Below are positions 50,446-61,257 of a stretch of 64,000 nucleotides of DNA, piece after piece (position 1 is the stretch's first letter; each line of letters begins with the position of its first letter). Source of the DNA: Candidatus Coprenecus pullicola (lineage in GTDB: Bacteria; Bacteroidota; Bacteroidia; Bacteroidales; UBA932); the NCBI GenBank assembly GCA_018711925.1, contig DVHR01000021.1, positions 1 through 64,000 on the forward strand, read 5' to 3'. The notes below the pieces were generated by a model. It was not told the DNA's origin. It did not search any database and was given only the letters and a program-made list of their open reading frames with translations. A program made the position numbers and the translations under genes.

Positions 50446-51284
50446 CGTTCCTCACCTCCTTCATCTGTGTCGCCGATAAGTTCCAGCAGCTGGTCTATGT
50501 CCTTGCGGACAGCCACATATACGTGCCTGAGCTTGGAAAAATCCTCGAACAGGCTGACCGTGATATCGTAGTTGATGCCGTCGCGCAGCTCTTTCCCGGA
50601 TACGGTGCCGACAGGAAGCCCTGCCGGGTATATGAGGGAATAGCCGCTGGAGACAACAGTATCACCTTCAAATATCTCGGTGTGGACCGGAATGTCGTGC
50701 AGTATAACCTCTCCGGGATGCTCCCCGTTCCACTGCAGGACTCCGAAGGTGTTGGATCTCCGGTGTATGGCACTTGCCATATTGTCTATGTCCAGCATCG
50801 AGGAGACTTTGGAATATCTTTCCCCGGCACTCAGGACGTATCCGACGATTCCGCGGTCGGTTATCACGCCCATGTCCTCTTTCACACCGTCCCGCCTGCC
50901 TTTATTTATTATGATGATGTTGTGCAGGCGGTCCGTGCTGTTGGACACCACTGACGCCGGGATGTAATCGAACAGCAGACTGTCGTCTGTCACAATCGAG
51001 TCGGCACAGACTGTCTGCTCCAATGCTGCCCGGAGCCGGTCGTTCTCCATGCGCAGGGCTGTGTTCTCCTGAGCGAGCCGGTTGTTGACTCTTCCCAGGG
51101 AGAAATATCCGGTGACGCTGCCCGTAGCCCCGGAGAGGGTATTGGATACGGATGAGGCGGCTTTCATGAACTCTGACCGTTGGACAACACTGCTCCTGGA
51201 GACCATAGATATGGCCACGGTCTCCAGAGCAATGAACACGATGCAGTTTATTATATAGATTATATATGCGTTACGGTTATTCAT
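50442..51284 (-). CDS. mreC: Rod shape-determining protein MreC
   Basis: RDGVKEDMGVITDRGIVGYVLSAGERYSKVSSMLD; operon context. Confidence 0.94.
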   Translation of the reverse strand: MNNRNAYIIYIINCIVFIALETVAISMVSRSSVVQRSEFMKAASSVSNTLSGATGSVTGYFSLGRVNNRLAQENTALRMENDRLRAALEQTVCADSIVTDDSLLFDYIPASVVSNSTDRLHNIIIINKGRRDGVKEDMGVITDRGIVGYVLSAGERYSKVSSMLDIDNMASAIHRRSNTFGVLQWNGEHPGEVILHDIPVHTEIFEGDTVVSSGYSLIYPAGLPVGTVSGKELRDGINYDITVSLFEDFSKLRHVYVAVRKDIDQLLELIGDTDEGGEER

Positions 51285-52304
51285 TTACCGCATCAGGAAA
51301 GGATATCTGAAGGAGTTCCTCAAAGCAAGACAAGTTCCTCTGGCGACGGCTCTGAGCGGATCCTCTGCTACGTGGAACGGGATGTTGATCTTGTCGTAGA
51401 GCCGCTTGTCAAGACCTCTGAGCAAGGCGCCTCCTCCGGTGAGGAAGATGCCCCTCTCCACGATGTCCTGGTACAGCTCCGGAGGAGTCTGCTCCAGCAC
51501 CTGGAGTACGGCGGCCTCTATCTTTGCAAGGGACTTGTCCAGGCAGTGGGCTACCTCCTGGCTGGTGACGGCAATCTCTACGGGGTGAGCCGTCATCAGA
51601 TTGGGGCCTCTTACGATGAACGGGTCGGGAGTGTTCTCCAGTTCCGGGATGGCCGCGCCGATGCGGATTTTGATCTCCTCGGATGTGAGCTCGCCGACCT
51701 TGATGTTGTGCTGCTGACGCATGTACTGCTGTATGTCCGAGGTGAACACGTCTCCTGCCACTCTTATTGACTGGCTGGTGACTATACCACCCAGGGAGAT
51801 GACCGCAATCTCTGTGGTGCCGCCTCCTATGTCTACCACCATGTTGCCGGTAGGCGCCTCCACGTCCAGACCGATACCCATCGCGGCGGCCATAGGCTCG
51901 AATATCATGTATATGTCCCTGCCTCCTGCGTGCTCGGCGGAGTCACGGACGGCTCTGATCTCGACTTCAGTGCTGCCTTTGGGGATACATATCACCATCT
52001 TGAGGTTCGGGGTGAAGAATGAGCGCTTGTAGTTGATCATCTTGACAAATCCTCTTATCATCTGCTCGGCGGCGTTGAAGTCGGCGATGACTCCGTCGCG
52101 CAGGGGGCGTACTGTCTTGATGTTGGGATGGGTCTTCTCGTGCATCAGCCTGGCTTTTTGCCCGAAGGCTATCGGCTTGCCGGTAGTCTGGTCAAATGCG
52201 ACGATGGAAGGCTCGTCCACTACTACTTTATTGTCAACGAGGATGACGGTGTTGGCTGTGCCGAGATCCATCGCTAGTTCCTGTGTCAGAAAAGAAAATC
52301 CCAT
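51285..52304 (-). CDS. mreB: Rod shape-determining protein MreB
   Basis: MDLGTANTVILVDNKVVVDEPSIVAFDQTTGKPIAFGQKA; VVDIGGGTTEIAVISLGGIV. Confidence 0.98.
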   Translation of the reverse strand: MGFSFLTQELAMDLGTANTVILVDNKVVVDEPSIVAFDQTTGKPIAFGQKARLMHEKTHPNIKTVRPLRDGVIADFNAAEQMIRGFVKMINYKRSFFTPNLKMVICIPKGSTEVEIRAVRDSAEHAGGRDIYMIFEPMAAAMGIGLDVEAPTGNMVVDIGGGTTEIAVISLGGIVTSQSIRVAGDVFTSDIQQYMRQQHNIKVGELTSEEIKIRIGAAIPELENTPDPFIVRGPNLMTAHPVEIAVTSQEVAHCLDKSLAKIEAAVLQVLEQTPPELYQDIVERGIFLTGGGALLRGLDKRLYDKINIPFHVAEDPLRAVARGTCLALRNSFRYPFLMR

Positions 52305-52309
52305 ATCAT

Positions 52310-53836
52310 TCAGTGTTTGAAGTGTCTGTGTCCTGTCATTACCATCGCCATGCCGTGCGCGTTGCAGTAGTCCACGCTCTCGTTGTCGCGGATGGAGCCG
52401 CCCGGATGTATGATGGCCCTGATGCCTGCCTTGTCGGCTATCTCCATGCAGTCCGAGAAGGGGAAGAACGCGTCTGAGGCCATAACGGCTCCGTCCAGGC
52501 TGAATCCGAAGCTGCGGGCCTTCTCAATGGCCTGCTTGAGGGCGTCGACCCTGGATGTCTGGCCTATGCCGCTGGCAATCATCTTGCGGTCCTTGGCCAG
52601 TACTATGGCGTTGGATTTGGAATGCTTTACTATGATGTTGGCGAAGAGCATATCCGCGATCTGCTCCTTCGTAGGCTCCGTCGAGGTCACTGTCCTGAGA
52701 TCCTCGGGGCTTTCCTTGAAGGTGTCCCTCTCCTGTACCAGCACGCCGGAGAGCATCGAGCGGAACTTCATGGCTGACGGACGGGCCTGGGCGGTCCTGA
52801 GGATGATGCGGTTCTTCTTTCCCTCGAGTATCTGAAGGGCCTCTGGCTCGTAATCGGGAGCGATGACCACCTCGAAGAATATCTTGTGCATCTCCTCGGC
52901 AGTGGCCTTGTCCACGGGGCGGTTGGCGGCGATGATGCCTCCGAAAGCCGAGACGGGGTCGGCTGCCAGGGCTGACTCCCAGGCCTCTTTCAGGGTGGCT
53001 CCTATGGCGCAGCCGCAGGCGTTGTTGTGCTTGATGACGGCGACAGCGGTCTCCTCGAAGTCCGATATGAGCTCCAGGGCGGCCTCGATGTCCAGCATGT
53101 TGTTGTAGGATATCTCCTTGCCGTGCAGCTGCTCTGGCAGGGATGTCTCACTCCCGAAGTACAGGGCTTTCTGGTGGGGGTTCTCCCCGTAGCGCAGGTG
53201 AGTGGCGCGGGTCTCGCTGGCGGTGAATGCCGCTATCTGCTCCTTACGGTTGAAATACTGGAAGATGTGTGTGTCGTAGTTGGAGCTCTTCAGGAACGCT
53301 TTTGCGGCGAAGGCCCGTCTGTCCTCTATGGACGAGTGCCCTTTCTTCTCCCTGAGCAGGGTGAGCAGGTCGGCGTAGGACTCCTTGCCGGCCACGATGA
53401 TCACGTCGTTGTAGTTCTTGGCGGCTGCCCTGATGAGGGAGATGCCCCCTATGTCTATCTTCTCGATGATGTCCTCTTCGGAGGCGTCTTTTGCGACATA
53501 CTCCTCGAACGGATACAGATCCACTATCACAAGGTCGATGCCGGGGATGTCGTATATCTCTCTCTCGGCGACATCGGACGCCTCTTCGCGGCGGTACAGT
53601 ATGCCGCCCATGACCTTCGGGTGAAGGGTCTTCACCCTGCCTCCGAATATGGAAGGGTAGCCGGTGATGTCCTCGACTGCCGTAACAGGAATGTTATGAC
53701 TGCCGAGGTACTGCTGGGTACCCCCTGTGGAGAGTATCTCTACACCGAGGCTAACCAGTTCATTTGCAATGTCTAGGATGAGGTTCTTGTCGTACACTGA
53801 GATCAGTGCTTTCTGGATCTGTCTGTCGCTGTTCAT
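52310..53836 (-). CDS. purH: Bifunctional AICAR formyltransferase / IMP cyclohydrolase
   Basis: KALISVYDKNLILDIANELVSLGVEILSTGGT; LRYGENPHQKALYF; KHNNACGCAIG. Confidence 0.98.
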   Translation of the reverse strand: MNSDRQIQKALISVYDKNLILDIANELVSLGVEILSTGGTQQYLGSHNIPVTAVEDITGYPSIFGGRVKTLHPKVMGGILYRREEASDVAEREIYDIPGIDLVIVDLYPFEEYVAKDASEEDIIEKIDIGGISLIRAAAKNYNDVIIVAGKESYADLLTLLREKKGHSSIEDRRAFAAKAFLKSSNYDTHIFQYFNRKEQIAAFTASETRATHLRYGENPHQKALYFGSETSLPEQLHGKEISYNNMLDIEAALELISDFEETAVAVIKHNNACGCAIGATLKEAWESALAADPVSAFGGIIAANRPVDKATAEEMHKIFFEVVIAPDYEPEALQILEGKKNRIILRTAQARPSAMKFRSMLSGVLVQERDTFKESPEDLRTVTSTEPTKEQIADMLFANIIVKHSKSNAIVLAKDRKMIASGIGQTSRVDALKQAIEKARSFGFSLDGAVMASDAFFPFSDCMEIADKAGIRAIIHPGGSIRDNESVDYCNAHGMAMVMTGHRHFKH

Positions 53837-53946
53837 ATATGCTGGATAACTTTTTTGTTATATAATCGTCGGATGAATCGGAGACAAAATTAGTAATAAA
53901 TAATTGATAAATTACTACATTTGGGAAAATATTTTGAGCCTGTAAA

Positions 53947-54624
53947 ATGAGAGAAAGATACGTGATAATTCCGGCCGGAGGGACGGGCAGCAGAATGGGA
54001 GGAAATATCCCTAAGCAGATGCTGGAACTCGACGGCGTTCCGGTACTGCGCAGGACTCTGGACCTGTTTCTGGACCTGCCGTTCGAGGTGCATGTCATCA
54101 TCTCCATCAATGCGGCAGTGAAGTCCATGTGGGTGGATTACTGCCGGAAGGAGGGACTGATGCTCAGGTATGTGCTGCTCTCCGGCGGGATGACGCGCTT
54201 TCATTCGGTGCGCAAGACCATGAGATATCTTCCGGACGGGGCTCTGGTGGCGGTACACGATGCAGTGCGTCCCCTGCTCAGAAAGGAGGACATCATCCGT
54301 CTGTACGAGGAGGGGGAAGAGTTTCCAGCAGTAGTCCCGGTGCTGCCGGTAACGGATACCATGAGGACAGTGGCCCCTGACGGGAGCACCTCCATGGTGG
54401 ACAGAAGCCGGTACCGTCTGGTGCAGACTCCGCAGGTCTTTCATTCGGAAGTGCTGAAAAGAGCTTATAACACGGCGTACTTGCCTGATTACACCGATGA
54501 CGCCTCGGTGGTGGAGAGAAACGGAGTGCCGCTGCGCCTGAGTCAGGGCAGCCGTTTCAATATCAAATTGACAACTCCTGAGGATATGGTTCTGGCAGAG
54601 ACTATCCTCAGAACCATTTTGTAA
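53947..54624 (+). CDS. ispD: 2-C-methyl-D-erythritol 4-phosphate cytidylyltransferase
   Basis: VIIPAGGTGSRMGGNIPKQMLELDGVPVLRRTLDLF; VAVHDAVRPLL; LVQTPQVF. Confidence 0.95.
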   Translation: MRERYVIIPAGGTGSRMGGNIPKQMLELDGVPVLRRTLDLFLDLPFEVHVIISINAAVKSMWVDYCRKEGLMLRYVLLSGGMTRFHSVRKTMRYLPDGALVAVHDAVRPLLRKEDIIRLYEEGEEFPAVVPVLPVTDTMRTVAPDGSTSMVDRSRYRLVQTPQVFHSEVLKRAYNTAYLPDYTDDASVVERNGVPLRLSQGSRFNIKLTTPEDMVLAETILRTIL

Positions 54625-55492
54625 AGGTCACGAACCTGGGCTTTCCGTGGAAGTCCTCCAGTACCTCCACGTCACTGAATCCCCGGCTTTCAAAGAGTTC
54701 CCGGGACTGCTTTCCATAAGCCTCATTGATCTCGAACCAGCATTTGCCGCCCGTTTTTACTGTCCCGGCGGCCCATCCTGCCAGTGCCTTGTAGAAGCGC
54801 AGCGGGTCGCTGTCAGGGACAAAGAGGGCTTTCTCCGGTTCGTAATCCAGGACATTGGTAGCCATAAAGGCCTTCTCGCTCTCGCAGACGTAGGGAGGAT
54901 TGGATACCAGGATGTCTATGTCGTCTATCTCCTCCGGCGGGCCTTCAAGGATGTCGGCTTTGAAGAAGACCGGCGGGGTCTGCAGCGGCTGGCGGCCTGC
55001 CTCGTCCAGGTATATGCGCTGCCCTTTCGCCACGTCCAATGCATCTTCATCGATGTCGAACGCCAGGACCTGTGCCTTTGGAAAGGCTGCGGCCAGGGTC
55101 CATGCTATGCAGCCGCTGCCGGTACAGGCATCCAGTATCCGGAGCTCCTGGTAGCCGGACTTGCGCCATTCGTCTATGATGAGCCGGCACATCTGCTCGG
55201 TCTCCGGACGCGGGATAAGCACGGCTTCCGAGACGTGGAAGGTGCGGCCGGCGAAAGTCTCCTCTCCGATGACATACTGGACCGGACGGCCTGCCGCCAG
55301 TTCCTCCAGCGCACTCTGTATCTTTACGAGATAAGGCTTGGGTATCGCTACGTTGGGCTCGACGGAATACTCGTATTCGGACAGGCTCAGGAAGTGGGAC
55401 AGAATCCGGACGGATATGGCCTTGGCCTCGCCCGGGGAGTACTGCCCCGCCAGACTCTCGGTGGCTTTGGTGACGAATTCCTTTCGGGTCAT
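54608..55492 (-). CDS. prmC: Release factor glutamine methyltransferase PrmC
   Basis: AVLIPRPETEQMCRLII; LDACTGSGCIAW; ILVSNPPYV. 17-nt tail-to-tail overlap with ispD. Confidence 0.96.
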   Translation of the reverse strand: MTRKEFVTKATESLAGQYSPGEAKAISVRILSHFLSLSEYEYSVEPNVAIPKPYLVKIQSALEELAAGRPVQYVIGEETFAGRTFHVSEAVLIPRPETEQMCRLIIDEWRKSGYQELRILDACTGSGCIAWTLAAAFPKAQVLAFDIDEDALDVAKGQRIYLDEAGRQPLQTPPVFFKADILEGPPEEIDDIDILVSNPPYVCESEKAFMATNVLDYEPEKALFVPDSDPLRFYKALAGWAAGTVKTGGKCWFEINEAYGKQSRELFESRGFSDVEVLEDFHGKPRFVTFTKWF

Positions 55493-55495
55493 ACG

Positions 55496-56500
55496 CTACT
55501 GTCTCCCGTCTATCAGTCCTTTCAGGAAATCCTCCATGGTCATGCCGGCCTGACGGACCATCTGGGGCACGAGGCTGGATGCCGTCATGCCCGGATTGGG
55601 ATTGATTTCCAGTAGGTACGGCTTGTCTTCTCCGCTGAGGATGAAATCCATGCGCACCAGTCCGGAGCATCCCAGCCGATGAAATATTCTCACGGCTTCA
55701 TCCTGAATGATTCTTGTCTGAGCCTCCGATACCGGGGCGGGACAGATCTCTTTGCTGGCTCCCATGTATTTGGCATCATAGTCAAAGAACTCGTGCCCCG
55801 GTCCGGGCACTATCTCGATGAGCGGCAGGGCGTGGACACCATCGGCGTCGGCGTAGACCCCGCAGTCTATCTCCTTGCCTGTTATGGCTTTCTCTATGAT
55901 AAGAGTGTCGCTTTCCTTGAAGGCTTCCTCGATGGCCGCTGCCAGGTCCTCCGTCCTTTTGACCTTGGTAACTCCGAAGCTGGACCCTCCGCCTGACGGC
56001 TTGACAAATACCGGCAGGCCAAGTGCCGCTGTTATCCGGGAAGTGTCGTATGTGTCGCCCCTGCGCAGCATGACGTCATCGGCCAGATAAGTCCCGGAGT
56101 CCCTGAGATAGGTCTTGCAGGCGTATTTGTCAAAAGCGATGCTGGCGCACAGTGAGCCGCATCCTGTGAACGGTATGTCCAGAAGCTCGAAATATGCCTG
56201 TAGCCTGCCGTTTTCTCCCGGGTCTCCGTGGATCATGATGAATACATTGTCAAAACATACCCTCTTTCCTTCGACCATGCATGAGAAGTCGTTCCGGTCG
56301 ATGGCGTAGTGGTGTTCGCTGCCGTCTGCGGCGTATGTGACGACCCACCATCCTTCTCTGCACAGCAGGACCTCGTAGACATGGTATCCGGCATTGTGCA
56401 GCCACTGGGCGACTGATTTGCCGCTCTGTTTCGATATCTCCACTTCTGAGGAATATCCTCCGTATACTACTGCGATATTCCGTATTTTACCAGTACTCAT
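55496..56500 (-). CDS. ddl: D-alanine--D-alanine ligase
   Basis: IAVVYGGYSSEVEISKQSGKSVAQWL; FVKPSGGGSSFGVTKV; LEINPNPGMT. ATG at 56500; ORF-track N-terminus overlaps PBP1A. Confidence 0.96.
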   Translation of the reverse strand: MSTGKIRNIAVVYGGYSSEVEISKQSGKSVAQWLHNAGYHVYEVLLCREGWWVVTYAADGSEHHYAIDRNDFSCMVEGKRVCFDNVFIMIHGDPGENGRLQAYFELLDIPFTGCGSLCASIAFDKYACKTYLRDSGTYLADDVMLRRGDTYDTSRITAALGLPVFVKPSGGGSSFGVTKVKRTEDLAAAIEEAFKESDTLIIEKAITGKEIDCGVYADADGVHALPLIEIVPGPGHEFFDYDAKYMGASKEICPAPVSEAQTRIIQDEAVRIFHRLGCSGLVRMDFILSGEDKPYLLEINPNPGMTASSLVPQMVRQAGMTMEDFLKGLIDGRQ

Positions 56501-56504
56501 AGTA

Positions 56505-58862
56505 TTACATGTTGAAAAATGAGTTGATGTCATCCTCGGTGTCCGTGACGGTGTCGTTGTCGCTGCCGTCGCAGTCCGTGTCGAAATGCACTCCCGGAGG
56601 GGCGATGAACCTGTCATCCGGAGTTACTCCAAGTGTGCCGTCATTCATGACTTTCTGCATGAACAGTCCCCAGATGGGCAGGGATGTGTTGGCTCCCTGG
56701 CCCAGAGACATGCTCTCGAAATGGACCTGCCGGTCTTCGGCTCCCACCCAGACTCCGGCGGTCAAATGAGGCACGTATCCGATGAACCAGCCGTCTGACT
56801 TGTCGTTGGTCGTGCCGGTCTTGCCGGCGATGGGACCTTCCAGGCCGTACCGCCAGCGCAAACGGGCTCCCGAGCCTTCATTTACCACGCCTTCCATCAG
56901 GTTGACCATCAGGTAAGCCGTAGCCTCGCTGACAGCCTCCTGCTTGCGGGGGCTGAAGGTGCCGAGCACATTGCCCTCGCTGTCCTCTATGCGGGTCACC
57001 ATCATCGGGAAGATATGTACTCCGCGGCTGGGGTAGGTGTTGTATGCACTGACCATTTCCAGCAGAGTGATGTCGGCCGGACCGAGGCAGAGGGACGGAT
57101 AAGGGGCCAGGTATGAGGTTATGCCGAGCTTGCGGCACATCTCCACCATGGCCGTGGGACCGAACTGCCGCATCAGGTAGGCCGAGATGTTGTTGCTGCT
57201 TCGGGTCAGACCCCACTTCAAGGTGACTTCCTTGCCGATATACTCCAGACGGTCCTCGCTCTCGGGAGTCCAAGTGGTGTCAGCCAGGACGAATGTCTGG
57301 GGAACGTTGAGGACTTTGTCGCAGGGATAGTAGCCCTCCTGCATGGCCAGGGTGTATAGGAATGGCTTGATGGTGGAGCCTACCTGACGCTTGCCCTGGC
57401 GGGCGTTGTCGTATTTGAAGTAGCGGTACTCAGGACCTCCGATATAGGCTTTGATGTGTCCTGTCGTGGGCTCCATCGCCACGAACGAGGCGCGGAGGAT
57501 GGACTTGTAGTACCGTATGGAGTCGTCAGGTGTCATGACGGTGTCTATGTATCCGTTCTTGTTCCAGGAGAAGACACGCATTTCGGTTTTTTCGTTGAAG
57601 GCTTTCACTATCTCCTTTTCCGATGCGCCGGCGCTTTTCATATTGCGGTATCTGTCGCTCCACCTGCGGGCTTGTTCCATGACTGTACGTCTGAGGTTTG
57701 CGGGCACCTCTTTGGCGAAGGGCCTGTGCGGGTTGTCCTTAAGATCCTTAAAGAATGCCGGCTGGAGGTCTTTGCTCAGATGCTGGACTACGGCTTCCTC
57801 CGCATATCTCTGCATCCTGGAGTTGACGGTGGTGTAGATGGTCAGTCCGTCCTTGTCCAGGCTGTAGCGGGTACCGTCGGGCTTGAGTGTCTTGTTGATC
57901 CAGCCGTACAGGGGATCGTTCTCCCACAGGTCCAGATCCGCGAGATAGTCCTCCTCGAAGTAGTAGTCGCCCCTCTCCGGCTCGGACGCGCTCATGTATT
58001 TGCGCAGCATGTCCCTGAAATAGGGGGCCTTGCTGGTGTTGTGATCCTGCTGTCTGTAGTCCAGGACTATCGGCAGGAGCATCAGGGAGTCGGCCTCGGC
58101 CTGGGAGATGTAGCCGTACTTGCCCATCTGGCTGATGACGTGGTTGCGCCGCGTGACGGACTTGTCGTAGTTGAGCACCGGGTTGTAGCGGGTGGGCTTG
58201 TTGACCGCGCCCACCAGTGTCGCGCTCTCCTGCAGGTTGAGGTCTATGGGCTCCTTATTAAAAAAGGTATTGGACGCCGCCTTGATGCCGTAGGAGTTGC
58301 TGCCGAAGAATATGGCGTTCATGTACATGGCCATGATCTCGTCCTTGGTGTAGTTGCGCTCCAGCTTGACAGCGGTGATCCATTCCTTGAACTTGCTGAC
58401 TACCAGCTTGAATACTGCCTCTCCGGGGAATTTGCCGGTGGCCTCTTCCCTAGGGAAAAGGGTCTTGGCCAGCTGCTGTGTGATGGTGCTGCCTCCTCCA
58501 CCCGAGCCGGCGTCTCCCAGCAGTATCGACTTGACGGCCACCCTGGCCAGGCTGCGGAAGTCTATGCCGCAGTGCTGGTAGAAACGTGCGTCCTCAGTGG
58601 CCACGGCTGCCTCCACCAGATAGGGGGACAGGTCGTCAAAGCCCACGTGGGTACGGTTCTCGATATGATACGTGCCTATCAGCTCGCCGTCCTCGGATAT
58701 GAGTTCGGTGGCCAGATAGGTCTTCGGGTTCTCCAGCTCCTCGAACGACGGTATCTCGGCGAAGATGCCTACGCCTGTGATGAAAAGCACCAGAATTCCT
58801 ATGGGAATGAACACTACGCACCAGATTGCGGTTATGAGTCTGCGTTTGGTTTTTTCTTTCAT
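56505..58862 (-). CDS. Class A penicillin-binding protein (PBP1A-like)
   Basis: Transglycosylase EDARFYQHCGIDFRSLARV, GGSTITQQLAKTLF; transpeptidase STIKPFLY, SSNN, GKTGTTNDKSDGWFIGY. Confidence 0.96.
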   Translation of the reverse strand: MKEKTKRRLITAIWCVVFIPIGILVLFITGVGIFAEIPSFEELENPKTYLATELISEDGELIGTYHIENRTHVGFDDLSPYLVEAAVATEDARFYQHCGIDFRSLARVAVKSILLGDAGSGGGGSTITQQLAKTLFPREEATGKFPGEAVFKLVVSKFKEWITAVKLERNYTKDEIMAMYMNAIFFGSNSYGIKAASNTFFNKEPIDLNLQESATLVGAVNKPTRYNPVLNYDKSVTRRNHVISQMGKYGYISQAEADSLMLLPIVLDYRQQDHNTSKAPYFRDMLRKYMSASEPERGDYYFEEDYLADLDLWENDPLYGWINKTLKPDGTRYSLDKDGLTIYTTVNSRMQRYAEEAVVQHLSKDLQPAFFKDLKDNPHRPFAKEVPANLRRTVMEQARRWSDRYRNMKSAGASEKEIVKAFNEKTEMRVFSWNKNGYIDTVMTPDDSIRYYKSILRASFVAMEPTTGHIKAYIGGPEYRYFKYDNARQGKRQVGSTIKPFLYTLAMQEGYYPCDKVLNVPQTFVLADTTWTPESEDRLEYIGKEVTLKWGLTRSSNNISAYLMRQFGPTAMVEMCRKLGITSYLAPYPSLCLGPADITLLEMVSAYNTYPSRGVHIFPMMVTRIEDSEGNVLGTFSPRKQEAVSEATAYLMVNLMEGVVNEGSGARLRWRYGLEGPIAGKTGTTNDKSDGWFIGYVPHLTAGVWVGAEDRQVHFESMSLGQGANTSLPIWGLFMQKVMNDGTLGVTPDDRFIAPPGVHFDTDCDGSDNDTVTDTEDDINSFFNM

Positions 58863-58951
58863 TTCTGTAAAATAAACATCGCGAAGTTAGAAAAAATTTG
58901 GTTTTTATCTTACTTTATCCTTTACTTTGCAACTTCATTCAATTGGTATAT

Positions 58952-61252
58952 ATGGAGAATTTGGTAATCGTGGAGTCTCCCGCCAAGGCGAAGACCATCG
59001 AAAAAATATTGGGAAAGGATTATACAGTGCGTTCCAGTTTCGGCCATATAAGGGATCTGGCCAAGAAGAATCTAGGTATAGACATCGAGCACGGCTTCAC
59101 TCCTCAGTACGAGGTGTCGCCGGACAAGAAAAAAGTAGTGGCAGATCTCAAGTCGGCATCCGACAAGGCGGCGGTCGTATGGCTCGCCTCCGATGAGGAC
59201 CGTGAGGGAGAGGCCATCGCATGGCATCTGAGGGAGACGCTGGCTCTGGATCCGGCACGTACCCGCCGCATAGTCTTCCATGAGATCACCAAGGACGCTA
59301 TTCTGAATGCCATAAAGACTCCGAGGGACGTGGACATGAACCTGGTGATGGCCCAGCAGGCCCGCAGGGTGCTGGACCGTCTGGTGGGTTTCGAGCTCTC
59401 GCCCATTCTCTGGAAGAAGATAAAGCCGTCGCTCTCGGCCGGCCGCGTGCAGTCGGTGGCCCTCCGCCTGATAGTGGAGCGGGAGCGGGAGATCAACGCA
59501 TTTGATTCCAGGCCGTACTTCCGGGTAGAAGGCGTGTTTGTGCCGGAGAAACTTAAAGGCGGCAGGAGCTCTGCCAATAAAGTCACAGGAGTGCTGGACC
59601 GCAGATTTGACTCGCAGCAGGAGGCCGAGGCTTTCCTCGAGAGCTGCCGGGACTGTTTGTTTACCATTGGCTCGGTGGAGAAGAAGGAGGTGTCCAGATG
59701 TCCGGCTCCCCCGTTCACGACTTCATCGCTACAGCAGGAGGCCGCCCGCAAGTGCGGATTCTCTGTCAGCCAGACCATGTCCATAGCACAGCATCTGTAC
59801 GAGTCCGGACTGATTACCTACATGCGTACCGACTCCACCACACTGTCGAAGGAGGCGATAGGTGCTGCTAAGACGTGGATTACGGATAATATGGGAGCAG
59901 AGTATCACAAGGCCCGCCAGTATAAGACCAAGGTGAAGGGAGCGCAGGAGGCTCACGAGGCTATCCGTCCCACTTATATTGCAAATACGGAGATTGAGGG
60001 GACTGCCGCTGAGAAGAGGCTCTACAGTCTGATCTGGAAGAGGACTGTGGCCTCGCAGATGGCGGATGCCAGTCTGGAGAAGACTGACATCACTGTCGTA
60101 GGAGACAGAATCAAGGAGCATTTCGATGTGACCGGCTCGACCGTGCTGTTTGACGGCTTCCTTAAATTATATATTGAGTCGTCCGACGATGACGCTCCTT
60201 CGGGGGACGAGGAGAGGATGCTCCCTCCCATGGCCGTCGGAGATGTCATGCTGAGGGACACGATAACCGCCATGCAGAAGTACACCGTACATCCTCCGAG
60301 GTATTCCGAGGCCTCGCTCGTCAAGAAGATGGAGGAGCTGGGCATAGGCCGTCCCTCCACGTATGCGCCGACTATATCCACTCTTCATCAGAGAGGCTAC
60401 ATCCTGAGGCAGGACCGCAAGGGCGAGGAGAGGACAGTGACGGTGCTTACCTTGAAGGGAGACGATATCACGCGCTCGGGCAAGAAGGAGACGACCGGCT
60501 CGGAGAAGGGCCGTCTGTGTCCTCAGGACATAGGCGTGATGGTTACGGATTTTCTGGAGAAGGCGTTCCCGTCCATCATGGACTATGGCTTTACCGCCAG
60601 GGTCGAGGCGGACTTCGACAAGGTGGCTGCCGGAAAGCTGGTGTGGAACAAGATAGTGGCGGACTTCTACAGGCCTTTCCACGAGAAGGTGGAGGAGACC
60701 ATAAGCGAGAGCGCTCCTGTGAAGACCCGCAAGGTGCTCGGAACCGATCCTGCCACGGGCAAGACGGTGATAGCCCGTATGGGACGTTACGGCTCGGTGG
60801 TGCAGATAGGGGAGGATGACGATCCCCAGAAACGTATTACCGGTCTGGACAAGGGTATGCTGATAGAGTCGGTGACTCTGGAAGATGCCCTGCGCCTGTT
60901 CGTTCTGCCCCGTACTCTGGGAGAGATCGACGGCAAGGAGGTGACCTGCTCCAAGGGCAAGTACGGTCCGTATGTCAAGTATGACGGTAAGTTCGTATCC
61001 CTGAAGAAGGGCATGGACCCGTACACGATAACCCTGGAAGAGGCCCGCAAGCTGATATCCGATCATGAGGAGCAGCAGAAGAACCGTAACATCAAGGCTT
61101 TCCCCGAAGCCGACATAGAGGTGCTCAACGGACGTTTCGGCCCTTACATCAAGCATTCGGGTGCCAACTATAAGATACCGAAAGGTACTGACCCCGGGGC
61201 TCTGACCGAGGAGCAGTGTCGGGAGATAATAGAGAAATCCAAGAAAGAATAA
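58952..61252 (+). CDS. topA: DNA topoisomerase I
   Basis: NLVIVESPAKAKTIEKILGKDYTVRSSFGHIRDL; SDEDREGEAIAWHL; LITYMRTDST. ATG at 58952 preferred. Confidence 0.98.
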   Translation: MENLVIVESPAKAKTIEKILGKDYTVRSSFGHIRDLAKKNLGIDIEHGFTPQYEVSPDKKKVVADLKSASDKAAVVWLASDEDREGEAIAWHLRETLALDPARTRRIVFHEITKDAILNAIKTPRDVDMNLVMAQQARRVLDRLVGFELSPILWKKIKPSLSAGRVQSVALRLIVEREREINAFDSRPYFRVEGVFVPEKLKGGRSSANKVTGVLDRRFDSQQEAEAFLESCRDCLFTIGSVEKKEVSRCPAPPFTTSSLQQEAARKCGFSVSQTMSIAQHLYESGLITYMRTDSTTLSKEAIGAAKTWITDNMGAEYHKARQYKTKVKGAQEAHEAIRPTYIANTEIEGTAAEKRLYSLIWKRTVASQMADASLEKTDITVVGDRIKEHFDVTGSTVLFDGFLKLYIESSDDDAPSGDEERMLPPMAVGDVMLRDTITAMQKYTVHPPRYSEASLVKKMEELGIGRPSTYAPTISTLHQRGYILRQDRKGEERTVTVLTLKGDDITRSGKKETTGSEKGRLCPQDIGVMVTDFLEKAFPSIMDYGFTARVEADFDKVAAGKLVWNKIVADFYRPFHEKVEETISESAPVKTRKVLGTDPATGKTVIARMGRYGSVVQIGEDDDPQKRITGLDKGMLIESVTLEDALRLFVLPRTLGEIDGKEVTCSKGKYGPYVKYDGKFVSLKKGMDPYTITLEEARKLISDHEEQQKNRNIKAFPEADIEVLNGRFGPYIKHSGANYKIPKGTDPGALTEEQCREIIEKSKKE

Positions 61253-61257
61253 GAGTC

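Noticed and set aside
54647-55615. 322-aa ORF antisense to prmC/ddl
   Set aside because: Spans two well-supported opposite-strand genes; no domain signal.
57456-58967. 503-aa ORF antisense to PBP1A
   Set aside because: Shadow of a well-supported PBP1A gene; no recognisable domain.
60167-61156. 329-aa ORF antisense to topA
   Set aside because: Shadow ORF; topA is unambiguous on the other strand.
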